DNA from: Blattamonas nauphoetae
Lineage: Eukaryota > Preaxostyla > Oxymonadida
Direction of reading: 5' to 3'
Length of the DNA stretch: 64,000 nucleotides
Assembly (NCBI GenBank): GCA_033064195.1
Contig: JARBJD010000310.1
Location: 1-64,000 of the forward strand
Position numbers and translations under genes: made by a program. Each line of letters begins with the position of its first letter. The stretch's first letter is position 1. This document shows, piece by piece, positions 1 to 11,301 of the stretch. Below the pieces are notes generated by a model. That model worked only from the letters and a program-made list of their open reading frames with translations, ran no database searches and had not been told where the DNA came from.

Positions 1-113
1 TTGTATACTCATTCAGTTCTTTTCTATTCTTCCAAGTATCTCTGAAAGTCGTGGATGTTTGTGAATTCTTTCTGCTCAGGATCAAATGGTTCTAATATTT
101 TCAGCGATGTCAT
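1..113 (-). pseudogene. Polinton A coil protein, N-terminal part at window edge
   Basis: The short reading on the minus strand resembles the middle of the coil protein of Polinton B (17122-17505): both carry LKILEPFDP and a following N-I-x-D-F-Q motif. It lies directly downstream of the integrase, as in B. The gene is cut by the window edge and looks broken. Its function is unknown. Confidence 0.6.
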
Positions 114-182
114 TTAATTGAAATAAAAATATCTGAAACATTTTTGAGATTAGATTAAATTGAAGCGAACGAAGTTCTGAGG

Positions 183-2117
183 TCAGAGAAGACCGAACTC
201 AGCAATGAACTCTGGAGTTAAGTCGTCAATTGAGTCTGCATGGAACTTTGTGTGCTGAATTGGAACGTAGACAACTTTTGACAGACATGTGAGACCATTC
301 AGTAGAGTCGCTACAACATTACCGTGTTTGTATTCTATGAATTTTCCCACGAATTGAAACTGTCTTCGCTTCATCTGAAACTTGGCAACAGTCTTGTTCA
401 GATCAAGGTGAATCAATAGAATGTTTCCTGGTTTGTATCGCCAAAGCAGTTGAGTTGTCTGCAGTCGTTGGATGTTCTTTAATTGCTCTTCACAACTGGA
501 GATATACAGTGCTTCAATCTCTCTATTGTTTTGTGCTTGTTGTGGAGTGAACTTGTTCCAGTATGCTCGATGTGGAGTCATGTTGTAGTATTCTACCATC
601 TGATTCATCATTGAATGATTTGCCATCTGTGTTGCATTATCTTGGAATCCATCTCTGATTGTTCTGATCACTCGATCGACAATTCTGTTGTGATTTGTGA
701 ATGGTGAGCTTGTGAAATAAGTGCTGACTTTCTGTTGCTCAAAATACGTTTGTGCTTCTCCACTTGTCCACGCTGCTTCTCCATCACCTCGAATGTTGTT
801 GACGCTAACTCCACGATGATTAATCAGGTCATTGATTGCTGTCTTGACTTTGCTCCATGATTTATCCAGAACAGGAATTACCACTAAGTATTTGGTGTTG
901 ATGTTGATGGCAAAGAGATAAATCTGCAGTACTGTTTTCGACGTTGGTGATTGGATACAAACGAGATCAATTTCCCATGATCCAAACTTGGGAGAGAAAT
1001 AAGGTCGATCACAATTCTGTGGAACCTTTCTGTCTGAAGTCTTCTGTGGATCACCTGTAATTGCTTTCGACATGAACTGCATTTTTGATCGAAATGGATA
1101 CACAATTTTCTCTGTTGCTTTAGGAATCATTGGCGGATCAATAATCATTCTGTCACTTCCTTTTTCTCTCTGAATTTTCCTCGGATGTGCTACACTCCAT
1201 CTGTGATCATATTCCTCATACCAATCCTGAAATGATCTTCCTCCGAATGGGATTTGTTTTGTGTGAGTCAGAATGAAGTTAAGATCATCGTTCGCAATCT
1301 TTCTGTTAATTGAGGCTCGAACAAATGTGTCTCTGTTCATTTTATTCGCATCCAGAATGTGTGAAGTAACAAAGTGTTCCATTTGCTTTTGATTGTTCAT
1401 TATTGAGTTCTCAGCTTTGATCTGTTCATCTTCTGAATCGTTTCTCTGTTGATGATCAAACAATCCCTTCATTTGTTCCAACTTATTGAGCACTTGTTGC
1501 GTCGTTGGTTCGTACTGTCTGATCTCTCTCACTGGGTGGTTAAATGGAGTTGTTCTGATTGACATTGGTGGATTGGGAATTATGTCATCCTCGTCCTCCT
1601 CTTCGAACCTCCTCTCCTTCATTGGATATTCATATTCAAACCCAATCGATTTTAAGTTTCTCTTCTGTCCAGGAAAAATTAGATATTCAGGTGGTTCTAT
1701 AACTATTGGTCTTTGCACTGGAGTTGGGATTGGGATTGGTCTTGCCTCTGCAGGGCTTCGAACTCTTGGTGAGAGAATTGGTGTCACTTGCTGATTGTAC
1801 TTTCGATGATATTCTTTATACATCTTGTATGCTTTTTCACATCTCCAATCACTAAAACGTTTTCCCAAGAATTCAATCAGAAACTGTGAGACCACTTTTG
1901 TTCCATCTGAAAGTGTTAAATTTGGAGAGAGATCTCCATTGAACCAATCCTCAAAATATGTCTCATCGTTTGCAACCCATTCTCCATCTGAATCATAGAC
2001 ATCATATCCTGGAAAAGTGTTGGTTCTATTGAACTTGACATTGAATATTTTGATTTGAGAGTGTTGTGTACACCGAAGTAACCTATTCACTAATGCATTG
2101 ATCTGTCGTGTGTTCAT
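183..2117 (-). CDS. Polinton A retroviral-like integrase
   Basis: 644 residues. The protein would catalyse insertion of the linear element into host DNA in the nucleus. The N-terminal half is poorly conserved, acidic and proline-rich. The second half holds the rve/RNase-H-like core, recognisable from WEIDLV, the RGDGEAAW strand and the later NRIVDRVIRTIRD helix. Spacing between the last two acidic positions is 35 residues, as in DDE integrases, and the third acidic residue is aspartate in every copy in this window. The C-terminus has an SH3-like stretch beginning at PGNILLIHLD. The start ATG follows a TTTATTTTTGTACAA signal and sits 23 bases after the polymerase stop. The frame looks whole. 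Copies: 15159-17084 and the split copy in element C. Confidence 0.88.
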   Translation of the reverse strand: MNTRQINALVNRLLRCTQHSQIKIFNVKFNRTNTFPGYDVYDSDGEWVANDETYFEDWFNGDLSPNLTLSDGTKVVSQFLIEFLGKRFSDWRCEKAYKMYKEYHRKYNQQVTPILSPRVRSPAEARPIPIPTPVQRPIVIEPPEYLIFPGQKRNLKSIGFEYEYPMKERRFEEEDEDDIIPNPPMSIRTTPFNHPVREIRQYEPTTQQVLNKLEQMKGLFDHQQRNDSEDEQIKAENSIMNNQKQMEHFVTSHILDANKMNRDTFVRASINRKIANDDLNFILTHTKQIPFGGRSFQDWYEEYDHRWSVAHPRKIQREKGSDRMIIDPPMIPKATEKIVYPFRSKMQFMSKAITGDPQKTSDRKVPQNCDRPYFSPKFGSWEIDLVCIQSPTSKTVLQIYLFAININTKYLVVIPVLDKSWSKVKTAINDLINHRGVSVNNIRGDGEAAWTSGEAQTYFEQQKVSTYFTSSPFTNHNRIVDRVIRTIRDGFQDNATQMANHSMMNQMVEYYNMTPHRAYWNKFTPQQAQNNREIEALYISSCEEQLKNIQRLQTTQLLWRYKPGNILLIHLDLNKTVAKFQMKRRQFQFVGKFIEYKHGNVVATLLNGLTCLSKVVYVPIQHTKFHADSIDDLTPEFIAEFGLL

Positions 2118-2140
2118 TTGTACAAAAATAAAGTTTGTGT

Positions 2141-5100
2141 TTATTCAATTATATAATCAGTTGCTTTCAGTCCATGAATGAATGGAGGACATGATTCATT
2201 TTCAAGTACGATTGCCTTCAGATGAATTCCGCTGAGACTGAGCTTCTGCTGTTGTATTTTCGCAATCTCAAATCCATTGGTGTCATCATCAGAATAAACT
2301 CTTCTCGTCTGAAAGTTCAGTGTTGTGGTCACAGTTTTCTCTCCATTCAGACACTTCACATAATCCTCACTCGTGATGTTTGTTTTCTTCAATGACACTC
2401 TTTTGATCTTGCATTTCTCATCGAGAGAGTAACACTTGGGTGCAAGACAGATCATCTGTTCACCTTCCTTCTCAATTGCTAATCCCAACAGCTTCTTCTC
2501 ATCATCAACTCCTTTTTCAGGATTGGGAAACCATTCATATTTGTGTTCATCATAGAATTCTTTGTCAGCAATCACATGTTCAAATTGTTGATGAATTCCT
2601 GCATTCGGATCACCACTAATCGCCCAGTATGCGGAGTCAGTATCCCCCTCACAGAAGTGAATCTTGTTCATGTCTAGGCATTTGTACATGAAAGTGTAGA
2701 TGAAATTCAGATACCAGAACTTGGCATTATCGAGTGTGAACACTGCTTCTTGCAGACATGTTTTGCATGATGCTTTCTCTCTATCTTCAATCACAATGAA
2801 GTTGTCTTCATTGATCTCTCTTGTCGCTACAAATCCTTTCATCATTTGTTTCAAGTATGTTCTCTTCTCATTGCAGATTGTGATTGAGTTGTACTTCTCA
2901 GTGTTCATTCCATCATATCCGTAACTTCCATTCAAGTTCGTCTTACAGAATTGTTCCTTTCCCTTGTTTCCAACCTTCATTGCTTCTATTCTGTCATTCA
3001 TGAAAGTGGTCACAAATGGTTCAAATCCAGCGTGTCTCGAGAATACCATCACACTCTTAATATCATCAATAATGAAGTGACAGTAGTCGATGAGGAACCA
3101 CAGATAGTATGTCAAAAAAAACATATACTGATCGTGTGTGCTCTAGAGTTGTGTCAGTTTTCTTTGTTTGTCATCAGTCTTCAATCCATGTTTCTTCATC
3201 AACGAATAGGTCTTCTCTCCAATGTTTTCTTCAGTCGTATTGACCACAATGTTTCTGAAGATTGGTGGGAAGTTAATGAACTCATTGATGTATTTCTCAT
3301 CGATGTTTCCTTTCAACTCTGCAACAAATAGTGTCTTCTGATTCTTGTCTTCGATGATCTTGCGACATTCTTTATCTCCAGTTGCGGTGAACAAACATCT
3401 TCCTGGCATATACATTCTGTGATTAGTGTATGGATTGTTCTTGTTCTTGATGGATGAGAAAGCGCTTGGATAAAGTGAATTGAAGTCAACACCACAGACA
3501 TGAGTCATGATGTGTTCTGTATCTTTGGAGAATACTTTTCCATCTTGGAACTTGAAGTGATTGATTGGTGTCACGTCTTTGATGTTCTGTCTGTGCTGAA
3601 CATTCGATAATCCACCAGTCACTGCTGCTCTCAACTTGTGATATGTTTGCTCGTGTGTCAGAGTCATTGGTAATGATTTCCAGATGCAATATTTCTTCAA
3701 TTGAATCCTCAATCGTGTGAGATGTTCATCTTTGTCTGACTTGTAGGTGTTACAGTAGTCACAGCAGATCTTGACGTTCTCTTTTGAATGTCCTTTTGAA
3801 TTGTCGATTCTATCCAGTGTTGGTCGTACTGCTTGTGAGAAGTGACATTTGCAGATATAGCACACTCTCTTCCACTGTTGAACAAACCAATCGTAATCTG
3901 CTTCTGTGACGTTTTTATCAGTACTGCGATGTGCTTTCTGGTCTTGATAAATGTACGATGCAACCTTGTACTTCCAGTATTGTTTTGTGATTTTTATTTC
4001 ACCAGATTGATCCACTCCATTGAAATCATCATCAATATCAAAGTCCTTGTAGGCACACGCATATTTGATTGCTGAAGCATTCGCGGACAATGAGAGATTG
4101 TGCAGCATGTCCACTTTGTACTGGAAGTTCAGAGCAATGAGATTATCCAATGGTGCAATCATACATTCGACGTCTCTGATGTTGTAGAATTTCAGGTATT
4201 CCCAACGGTTCTTGAATCCTTGCTTGTTCCAATCATCAAGATAAAGTTGGTAATCAGTGTCGGACATTTCACTATTGTTCAGACTGGAATAGAATTCATA
4301 TTTGGAGAATGGTTCTTGTTTGCTCAGCACTGTGTTGTAGTCTGATGAATCAAATGATTCGTAAGCAAAGAATGATTTCTGAAGAGTAGTGTTTCCTCCA
4401 AAAGCCTTCACTGCATTATCCAATGTCATTGGTCCTGTGTATGACATCATGTCAATGAACCGAAGTACCTGTTGTGTTTTCTCGTGTCTGATTAATACTT
4501 GTTTGTACTTTGTTGTTGATCCAAGGAAACTCACGACTTTCCAATCCTTGTCAACCAGATCACGGAATATGAGATTGATGTCGAATCTGGAACTGTTAAA
4601 TCCAATTTCACTGACTTCATTTTGTGAGGGAATCTCTGGGTCTTCATAGTAGTTGTCTTCTCGTACTGTTTCTGCAAACTTGAAGAGTTCTCTGATCCAT
4701 TGCTTCACAAAGTCCTTTCCATCTCGAAGATCAAAGTAGATTGATTGAACACCTGATTTTGTTTTGATTGCTGATGCAACAGAGAGAGGTTTCAAGTGGG
4801 ATATCAACTGAGTATTGTCATCAGAGAATAGATTGTCAAGAATGAGATCCTCCATCGTTTCGAAATCGTATGTGATGTAGTATTGCGTTGGTTTGAATTC
4901 GTCTTGTCTTTTGTGTGCCATCAGAAATTCATAAGTTCTGTTATTGAGGATATGTGGAACATATGGTCTTGGTGTTTTGTCAAGGGAGATCTTCTTCACA
5001 TGTTTTCCATCAACTTCTTGACACTCTTTGAGATGCTTCTCAAAATCTCTGCTGTAGTTTTTATTCTTCACTTGGAATCCTCTTGATTGACAGTAGGGAC

Positions 5101-6511
5101 AGAGTTTATATCCTGTGATTTTCTCAGGATCCACAATGAACATCACATGAACGAGTGTGGCTGTTAGTGGAATCATTAGAAGTGGGAGTACACGAGCATC
5201 ATCATTTTCGTTGACATACGATTGACTCAGGAAATACTTCTTCTTGTCTTCGTCGTATTCGTAGATGTGAACTGTGATGTTGAACTTCATCATTGCTTTC
5301 TCAATGTCACATGCAATATCGAATCCAGGATAATTCTGAAGATGTGGGGTCAATTGTCGAGATTGGAGATGAGTGAGATTCATCCATTGTGCGAACAATC
5401 TGTAGGCTTCACTGTTCCTCATATTGATAGATATTTTCTTGCCTTGAACTTCAGGAAGGGTGAGGAATGATAGTGCTTGAAAGAAGCAGATGTTGTACTC
5501 AGAATCGATGTACCGAACGTTTCTCGTTTTGATATGTTCAGTGAGAATAGCATTTGCTTTTCCTGCGACTGGGAATCGATAGACTGCAACTAGAATTGAG
5601 TGGAAAGCGATGTACATTGTCTTCGTATCCATCAGTGTTCTCTCTTGTGATTCTTTGATCAGATTGATCGCATATTTTGAATACTCGTTGATGTCTCCTG
5701 CACTTCTTATCACTGTTGGGAAACTCTTCGATGTGTTCTCCAATTCTGGTCTGAAGTCATTGTAAGTTGTCTCATCTTTGTCTTTTCTTTCTACGATCTT
5801 TCCGAAGTCAATACTAATCTTGAATGGATGATCTTTCTCCTTGTCGAATACTGCTTTGATGAAGGTTGTGATTTCTTCAACATTCTTCAGGTGATTGTGG
5901 AAATACAACTGATATGGTTTTCCATTATCTTCAACCTTCTCGACCTCATTCTTTTTGAACTTCCTTCGTGCATTCATGAGACAAGAATTGAATGCTGCTT
6001 TGTCACGTGGTTCTGCAAGTAATATACATTCTTCAAATCCCTCAAATGTCTGCACGTCTCTTTTTTCCATTTGTTCATTTTTCTTCTGAATTATCAACAG
6101 ATTCTTCATCCAATGATCCATCAGCTTCTTCTCAATTGATTTCAGTTTCCATGTCATTTTGAACACTTGCTTTTTCAGTTCATCTTTGTTCAGTCTTGGA
6201 TTTTCTTTCATGGTTTGCATTCTTGCTTTGCTGTCTTCTTCATTCATCATTGCGTTGTTATTGTTCTCTTCAAGTTTGTGAATAAAATCATCGATCTGAT
6301 AGTTGGTAATATTCCTTATTTCTCCTTCAAAGTGGAGATCTGGATTCTTGAGCATTGACAGAAGATATGCTCTCTGATGTTGGTAGTTTCTACTGCTTGG
6401 CTTGTATGTTCGATCATAACCATGTTCATCCTTGAATTCAAAGATGGTGTTTGGAAATAGTTCTCTTATTTTCGTGATGCTGTCTGTGACAAATTTCAGT
6501 GTCACCGCCAT
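2141..6511 (-). pseudogene. Polinton A protein-primed family-B DNA polymerase
   Basis: A polymerase of about 1,450 residues that would copy the element using a terminal protein as primer. Domains in order: a charged N-terminal region absent from copy B, an OTU-like cysteine-protease-type domain (NICFFQ), a C2H2-type zinc finger (CPYC...HLKEC), 3'-5' exonuclease motifs (DFET, FNSSRFD, YNIRDVE), an HNH/treble-clef nuclease-like insertion (CYIC...DRIDNSKGH...CCDYC), then palm motifs DFNSLYPS, KTNLNGSYG and DTDS. All palm and exonuclease signature residues are readable. The upstream region carries the early-type signal (AATTTGTAGTAAATG). Fossil with about one break. The family call is firm because three copies show the same order. 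Confidence 0.9.
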
Positions 6512-6554
6512 TTACTACAAATTAAAACATCCGAAAATAAAAAAAGTTGAGCGT
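6512..6554 (-). promoter_or_regulatory. Early-type upstream signal of polymerase A
   Basis: On the minus strand the gap between the small protein and the polymerase ATG reads as a T-run, TTTATTTTC, then TTTTAATTTGTAGTAAATG. The same block precedes the small protein (6945-6975), the second small protein of element C (39398-39420) and an orphan site at 25137-25185; the primase at 59029 has a looser version. That it drives transcription is inferred. Confidence 0.5.
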
Positions 6555-6944
6555 TTATTTCTGTTTTCTCTGATGGGGCTTTTTCGGTGCCTTTAACCAT
6601 GAATCAAGTCTAATTCTGAACACTTCACTTCCGCCAATCTCTCGATATGTGAATGGAACCAGAACTTTGGTGTACTCACCGACGAGCTCACAATTGTATT
6701 TCTTCAGTTCATTTTCGACGAATGATTGAGTGTAGTGTCGACGTTTTGCTAAGTGAGGTCTGTTTCCTTGATTCCACAACTTTGGTTTTATTCTCCATTC
6801 AACTCCCTCATGAACATACGTCACCGGCACATTATTTTTGACATACTCAGACACTAGCGAACAGTTCTCTTCTCTCATTGATTCAATTAATGCTTGTTCT
6901 GAACATACTCGACGTCTTTCGTTGTACATAGCAGTTGGATTCAT
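6555..6944 (-). CDS. Small two-repeat protein next to polymerase A
   Basis: 129 residues, not a family I can name with certainty. It contains two copies of a roughly 45-residue unit: E-N-C-x-L-V-S-E-Y, a P-x-T-Y strand, a conserved tryptophan, then W-x-x-G-x-R-P-H; the second unit has NCELVGEYTKVLVPFTYRE and ends W-L-K-A-P-K-K-P-H. This layout resembles the small treble-clef-derived, DNA-binding repeat units found beside homing endonucleases and in viral proteins, with the usual zinc ligands replaced. Paralogues lie at 36419-36874 and 38795-39397, always on the polymerase side of the element, so a replication or terminus-binding role is a reasonable guess. It looks whole. Confidence 0.6.
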   Translation of the reverse strand: MNPTAMYNERRRVCSEQALIESMREENCSLVSEYVKNNVPVTYVHEGVEWRIKPKLWNQGNRPHLAKRRHYTQSFVENELKKYNCELVGEYTKVLVPFTYREIGGSEVFRIRLDSWLKAPKKPHQRKQK

Positions 6945-7045
6945 TTAATACAAATTAAAAAATTCAAAAATAAATTTTCTTTCGTGATTTTATCATTTGA
7001 GATCTTCCGAGTCTTCGTTCCTCTCATCGATGGGTTCGATCAGTC

Positions 7046-7300
7046 TTGTTTGATCAGAGAAAGTACTTCAATGGGACTCGATCCTCTCATCTCGTTCATG
7101 ACGACTCTTTACCGTTTAGTTTAGGTGTGTTTCACTTTCTCTTTTCACATTTGTTCTCTCTTCTTTTCCGACATCACTTTCTTGTCTTTGATCCTTCACT
7201 TTTTTCTTCTCCTCTCGTTCAGGTTCAACATTATGTTTTATGAACGGTGGTTTCGTTTCCGACTTATTCTTAACAAGTTTGCTCTATTTTGTTCTTAATT
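7046..7300. other. Non-coding flank before the hairpin array
   Basis: T-rich sequence between the last gene of element A and the hairpin array. I see no gene in it; short open frames here are low-complexity and have no counterpart in element C. Confidence 0.5.
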
Positions 7301-7304
7301 CTTT

Positions 7305-8497
7305 CATAAAACATCCTTATGTACCAACGCTGATCGAACCGAAAGTGGACCTGAAGATCAGGTACACAGATACGTTTTATCGTTTGAAAGTATGTTTTCG
7401 TGATTTACCAAACAGGTTTGCTCTTCTTTTTTTATTCATCTCTTTATAAAACACAACGGTGTACCCAATCTTCATGATCATCAAACTCAGGTACACTATT
7501 GCGTCTTATGACCCGAAAGTGCTGTTCACTGAATATTTGAAACAGGTTTGCTCTCTTTTTTGTATTATCTCTTTATAAGACACAGTCATGTACCAGAATT
7601 TTCACTTCACTTTTGTCATTCACTTTTTTGGTACAACACTTCACTTTATCCTCTCATTTTCACTTCGTTGTCAATTTTTTTCATTGTCTCTCACTTTTTC
7701 AAAAATTAAAATTTAAAATGACGTGAACAAAATTTTGATCCTCATCTTTCTTCGAGAAACTTCGTGATTCATCGATAAAATTGTATGCGTTGGTACACCA
7801 CTTTGTTTTACTTTGATTTGATTCTCATTTCACTTTTTACACTTCACTACTCTTCGATTTGTTCTCTTCATTTTTTCTAAAACACATTCGTGTACCAACA
7901 AAACGCGATCTGAAGTGATCATCCAGATCAGGTACACCACTTCACCTTATCGTTTCATTTCACAACTATTTGATTTCAATTCTCTTTTTTATCAAAACAC
8001 TGTAGAACACAGAACTAAAAATGTTTGATCGTCAAGATAAAAATGAACTCTCAGATCTGGTACATGATTGTGTTTTATCACTTCAAACCTTGTTTCACTT
8101 CACACTTTTGATCTCTTTATTAACATTTTGCTCTAATCTTTCATAAAACACACTGGTGTACCAACGAGACTCAATCTGAAATGATCGGCGAGATCTGGTA
8201 CGTCACTTCACTTTATCGTTGCTAACATTGTTTCACTTCACGATTTTACTCTAATTAGAAACATTTTGTTGAAGACGCTCATAAAGTGAAGTGGTGTACC
8301 AATGAAACGCGAACAACAAAGATCGTTCAGATCTGGTACGAGATTTTGTTTTATCTTTTAGTTTTCACTTCAATCACTCTTTTTTTCTCTTTGTTTGTGA
8401 AATTTTGACGAACCCGTTCATAAGGTGAAGTGGTGTACCAACAAAACACAAAGAATCAAGATCGCTCCGATCTGGTACATGATTTTGTTTTATCGTC
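7305..8497. repeat. Array of about eight imperfect hairpin units
   Basis: Units recur every roughly 130-150 bases. Each has a left arm such as ATAAAACACA...GTGTACCAAC and a right arm such as ATCTGGTACA...TTTTATC, which are inverted complements around a 35-45 base spacer. Two arm types occur, one ending ATAAAACACA and one ending CATAAAGTGAAGTGG; the right arm near 8197-8220 pairs better with the left arm of the next unit near 8280 than with its own. Good examples: 7875-7950, 8145-8220, 8280-8355, 8420-8497. Element C lacks the array at the matching place. Function unknown; foldback-element debris or a protein-binding array are both possible. Confidence 0.7.
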
Positions 8498-8689
8498 TCA
8501 TTCTCACTTCACTCACTTGTTTTTCCTCTTTTTGTGAAATTTGTCTGAACACGTTCGTAAATCTCAATACTTACCCACAATTTTCACATCTTCCGTCTCA
8601 GCCTTTGCTATCATACTTGCCCACTTCATTGTTGCTTCATTCACATTCTGTTGTTCCAATTAAGCAAAAAAGTTGATAAAAAATGAGTT

Positions 8690-9868
8690 GTTGTGATGTG
8701 CTCGTGAGGTGTAGACGGTCGAAAGAATGCTCGTGAGATGACGAAAATGAAGAGGAATGACGAAGAGATTGAATGTGAAATGGTGAAAGAAAGATGAGAG
8801 AAGAAAGGGGTTGAAAGTGTTTTTGAAGTGACAAACACGGTGAAAACGTGAGATGTTGAAACACGAAAATGTGACATTATGGAACAACTATCCGACAAAA
8901 GTGTCTCGAAATTTGAGCACAGCTTTGTCGGACAGTGAGAATGAAGGATTTGTGGGAGAAATTCGGGGCAAAAATTCATATAGTGAAAATGTTGGCGGAA
9001 ATGATGCGTCAAATGTGTGATGTGAAAAACCGACCCTCCAGAGAGAACTAATGTCACCAGTAAACTCGAAATCTCAAAAAAGCGTCGCTTGAGTGTGTTT
9101 GTGAAGTGGTTGACGTGAAAATCGTTATAAATGAAAATTGAGAAAAAATTGTGAAAACGATCGAGGTGTGAAATGGTTCGAACCAAAAGTCGCCAGAAGG
9201 CGTTCTTAACTGATCTAATGCTAAAAGGCGTCATAAGAGGACGATTCCTGAGCGAAAGATGATGGAAGACAGGGTCCATACCTTATCTCGAAAATTTCGA
9301 CTCGTAAAATTCCTCAATGGGTCGGATCAAACTTTTTTTCCAAAAAGTGTTTTTTATCGCGAATCTCACCTTTCAAAATCGATTTTGTAATTTTAGAAGA
9401 TGTTTGAGGTGAATTTGAGCCATAAAGTGGTTGTTAGTAGCGAAATCTGAAAATCGACTTTTTGGTCACTTTTTCGACCACAGTTCGGTACGTAGCTCCC
9501 GAATTCTCAACCGATTTTCATCGGGATTGTTTTGATCGATGACTCACATCGTCCTCGACATTTTAGAATTTTTTTCGATTTTTTTCGAAGTGGTTCTCAA
9601 GTTGGATTCACTTTGTTCGAGTTCAAAAGTGAAAAAACATCGAAAAAAGTGACAACATTTTTGAAATATATCAAAAATTTGCTTCAAAATTGACGCTTAA
9701 AATGAGGTCAAAATATTGGATATATTTTTGGAATTAAGGTCAAATATTGGCATCATTGAAATGGCCTAAATTCCTTTTAATACAAGATTTAGAAATGGTC
9801 AATCGGAATTGACTTTTCGTTTCTGATTTCAACGACTATTTCAATCTGGTTCCCAAATCGTCTACTAT
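8690..9868. other. Polymerase-side flank shared by Polintons A and C
   Basis: Non-coding looking DNA whose sequence returns at 37620-39640 in element C. Shared landmarks are GGAACAACTATCCGACAAAA (GGGAG in C), AAAAAGCGTCGCTTGAGTGT, GGGTCGGATCAAACTTTTTT and GGTCAATCGG close to the end. Conservation in the same place and orientation makes it part of the element, probably its terminal region. The two copies are clearly diverged with several indels. Confidence 0.65.
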
Positions 9869-10770
9869 ACTACTCTCACCGACTTGGCTGGCATTGTTGC
9901 CGAAGTCGATGCCAACGAAGTGTTCATGCTTCACAAGACGAACATGCTGGAAGAGATCGGAGCAGAGAACGAGCTGATGGAGAGGTCGTGTGCCGGAATG
10001 ATGGACTGGATTGGGATGGGCGGGCTGCCAGAAGTGGACTAGGAAGAAAAAGAGAGGCGGAAGGAGACAGAGGGGAAGGAAGAGGAGGAGCGGCTGAGAG
10101 AGGAGAGGAAGGAGCAAGAATTGAACAAAGTGGCAGAGGAGACAAACGAACAGGAGAAAAGAGAGAAAGAAGCACAACCCCCAACTTCGGACGAATACCC
10201 ATCTCACATCCCACTCCACTACCGTCTGTGTCGCCGCCCGTCCTCCATCATTCCTCTCTCCCCTCCACACGGCCCTTCTCCACCTTACCCCCTCCACATC
10301 CTCCCTCGTCCAATACAGCTCGTACTTGTCTCCCTCCCGCCCCATCTCAACCAACTCCCTCGCTCCATCAGCGCTGGGGTAATGAGGAGTTACTGATGAT
10401 CCGAAGCGATGTGCAGGCCACACACAACGAGGATAACAGAGACGAGCTGGATCAATACAACTACAGTCTGCTCGGAGACTATGAGGGATGCGTGGGAGGG
10501 TGTTGGGGAACAAGGAGAAGCAGAAAGAGCTGGACGAGCTTTGGGGAGTGATCCGACAAGCGAAGAAGATCACGATTCGTCTCTGATCGCATTGGTCCCT
10601 CTTCCCGACCAAACACTCAACATTCACATCAATACATGAAAAGACAAAGAGGAATCTGAAAGCGATGGAAGAAGGAGATGCACAGAGCAGTGTCGCAACA
10701 GGCCAGTCGGAAGTGGCTGTGTCATTGGAGCAGGCGAAGAAGGCACGTGAGGAGCTGGAGAAGTAGATTG
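9868..10770 (+). pseudogene. Host-like coiled-coil gene fragment
   Basis: Base composition turns more GC-rich here than in the elements on either side. One plus-strand frame reads a compact segment (IVYYTTLTDLAGIVAEVD) and, after one in-frame TAG at 10040-10042, a Glu/Lys/Arg-rich coil (KERRKETEGKEEERLREERK) up to 10396. Further coil-like pieces occur in other frames near 10500-10580 and 10660-10765. I read this as a decayed or intron-split host gene fragment of unknown identity. The long opposite-strand frame at 9836-10903 is low-complexity and is probably a shadow. Confidence 0.35.
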
Positions 10771-11089
10771 AGTCGACAATGTCTCTTCCATGTGCGATGA
10801 TCTGAAAGATGATTGATCGAGAGTGGGAAAACGAATGCGAAAGTTTTGAGAATGGGTGAATGGACAATGAGAAAAGATGAAGAAGAAGCATCAAACATTT
10901 CATTATTATGTTGTATGTTAAGTTATTTTGGAGAATAATGTCCTAATTTGAGAAAAAAAGCAGGATCGTGATTGCCCGCTCATCTGCAACATTCTGTTCA
11001 TCGCAGAGCCTTTCTGAAAAGTTTAAACAAAAAATCGGATTGAAAAGAGAGAGAATCTGTGATCGTTGACAAAAATGTTTCAAAAACGA

Positions 11090-11301
11090 GAAAAAGTGTC
11101 GATGACCAACCTCGATCCCGGGACCGAGGGTTGAAAGTCCCACGTTCTAACTCCCTAATCCACACATGTTCAAAAAATGATCCACCTTCAATCCCCTTGT
11201 CCTTGAGATTCTTCCCCTGTGGCCCGAGATTTTCCCCTGTGACTGAGATTTTCCCCTGTGATCGAGTTTTTCCCCTGAAAATTGAGGTACCCGTCTGACA
11301 A
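11090..11301. mobile_element. One end of a Mutator-like element with tRNA-Glu-like segment
   Basis: Three to four 19-base iterations of GAGATTTTCCCCTGTG lie at about 11208-11280, resembling in length and layout the iterations at the ends of the insertion at 27072-31279 (GAGATTTTCACCTCCCACC). The end meets polymerase sequence at about 11302. Just inside, 11105-11165 on the minus strand looks like a degenerate tRNA with a CTTTCAA loop (tRNA-Glu UUC type) followed by CGGTCCCGGGATCGAGG. The partner end is not visible, so this is probably a truncated copy. Confidence 0.45.

Larger units (their letters stand above)
1..9868 (-). mobile_element. Polinton/Maverick-like element A, partial
   Basis: The gene order read on the minus strand is small repeat-domain protein, protein-primed DNA polymerase, integrase, coil protein, which matches Polinton C (26324-39640) and, in the other orientation, Polinton B (11302-24766). 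The element continues beyond base 1, so its capsid genes are not in view. The right limit near 9868 is taken from the end of similarity to the corresponding flank of copy C, which stops near 39640 in a shared stretch that includes GGTCAATCGG. Both neighbouring copies keep the family assignment firm, but no terminal inverted repeat pair can be checked here. Fossil: the integrase and the small protein look whole, the polymerase is broken about once. Confidence 0.85.

Noticed and set aside
7305-8497. CRISPR-like array
   Set aside because: Units are inverted-repeat hairpins of variable spacing in eukaryotic DNA with no cas genes.
8641-9279. 212-residue minus-strand frame with a similar frame at 37626-37856
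   Set aside because: The reading is Ser/Phe/His-rich low complexity. Similarity follows from the shared non-coding flank DNA, and the frame is not maintained across the full flank in element C.
9836-10903. 355-residue minus-strand frame
   Set aside because: Low-complexity Leu/Ser/Phe composition mirrors a Glu/Lys/Arg-rich coil on the plus strand, which is the more likely coding strand.
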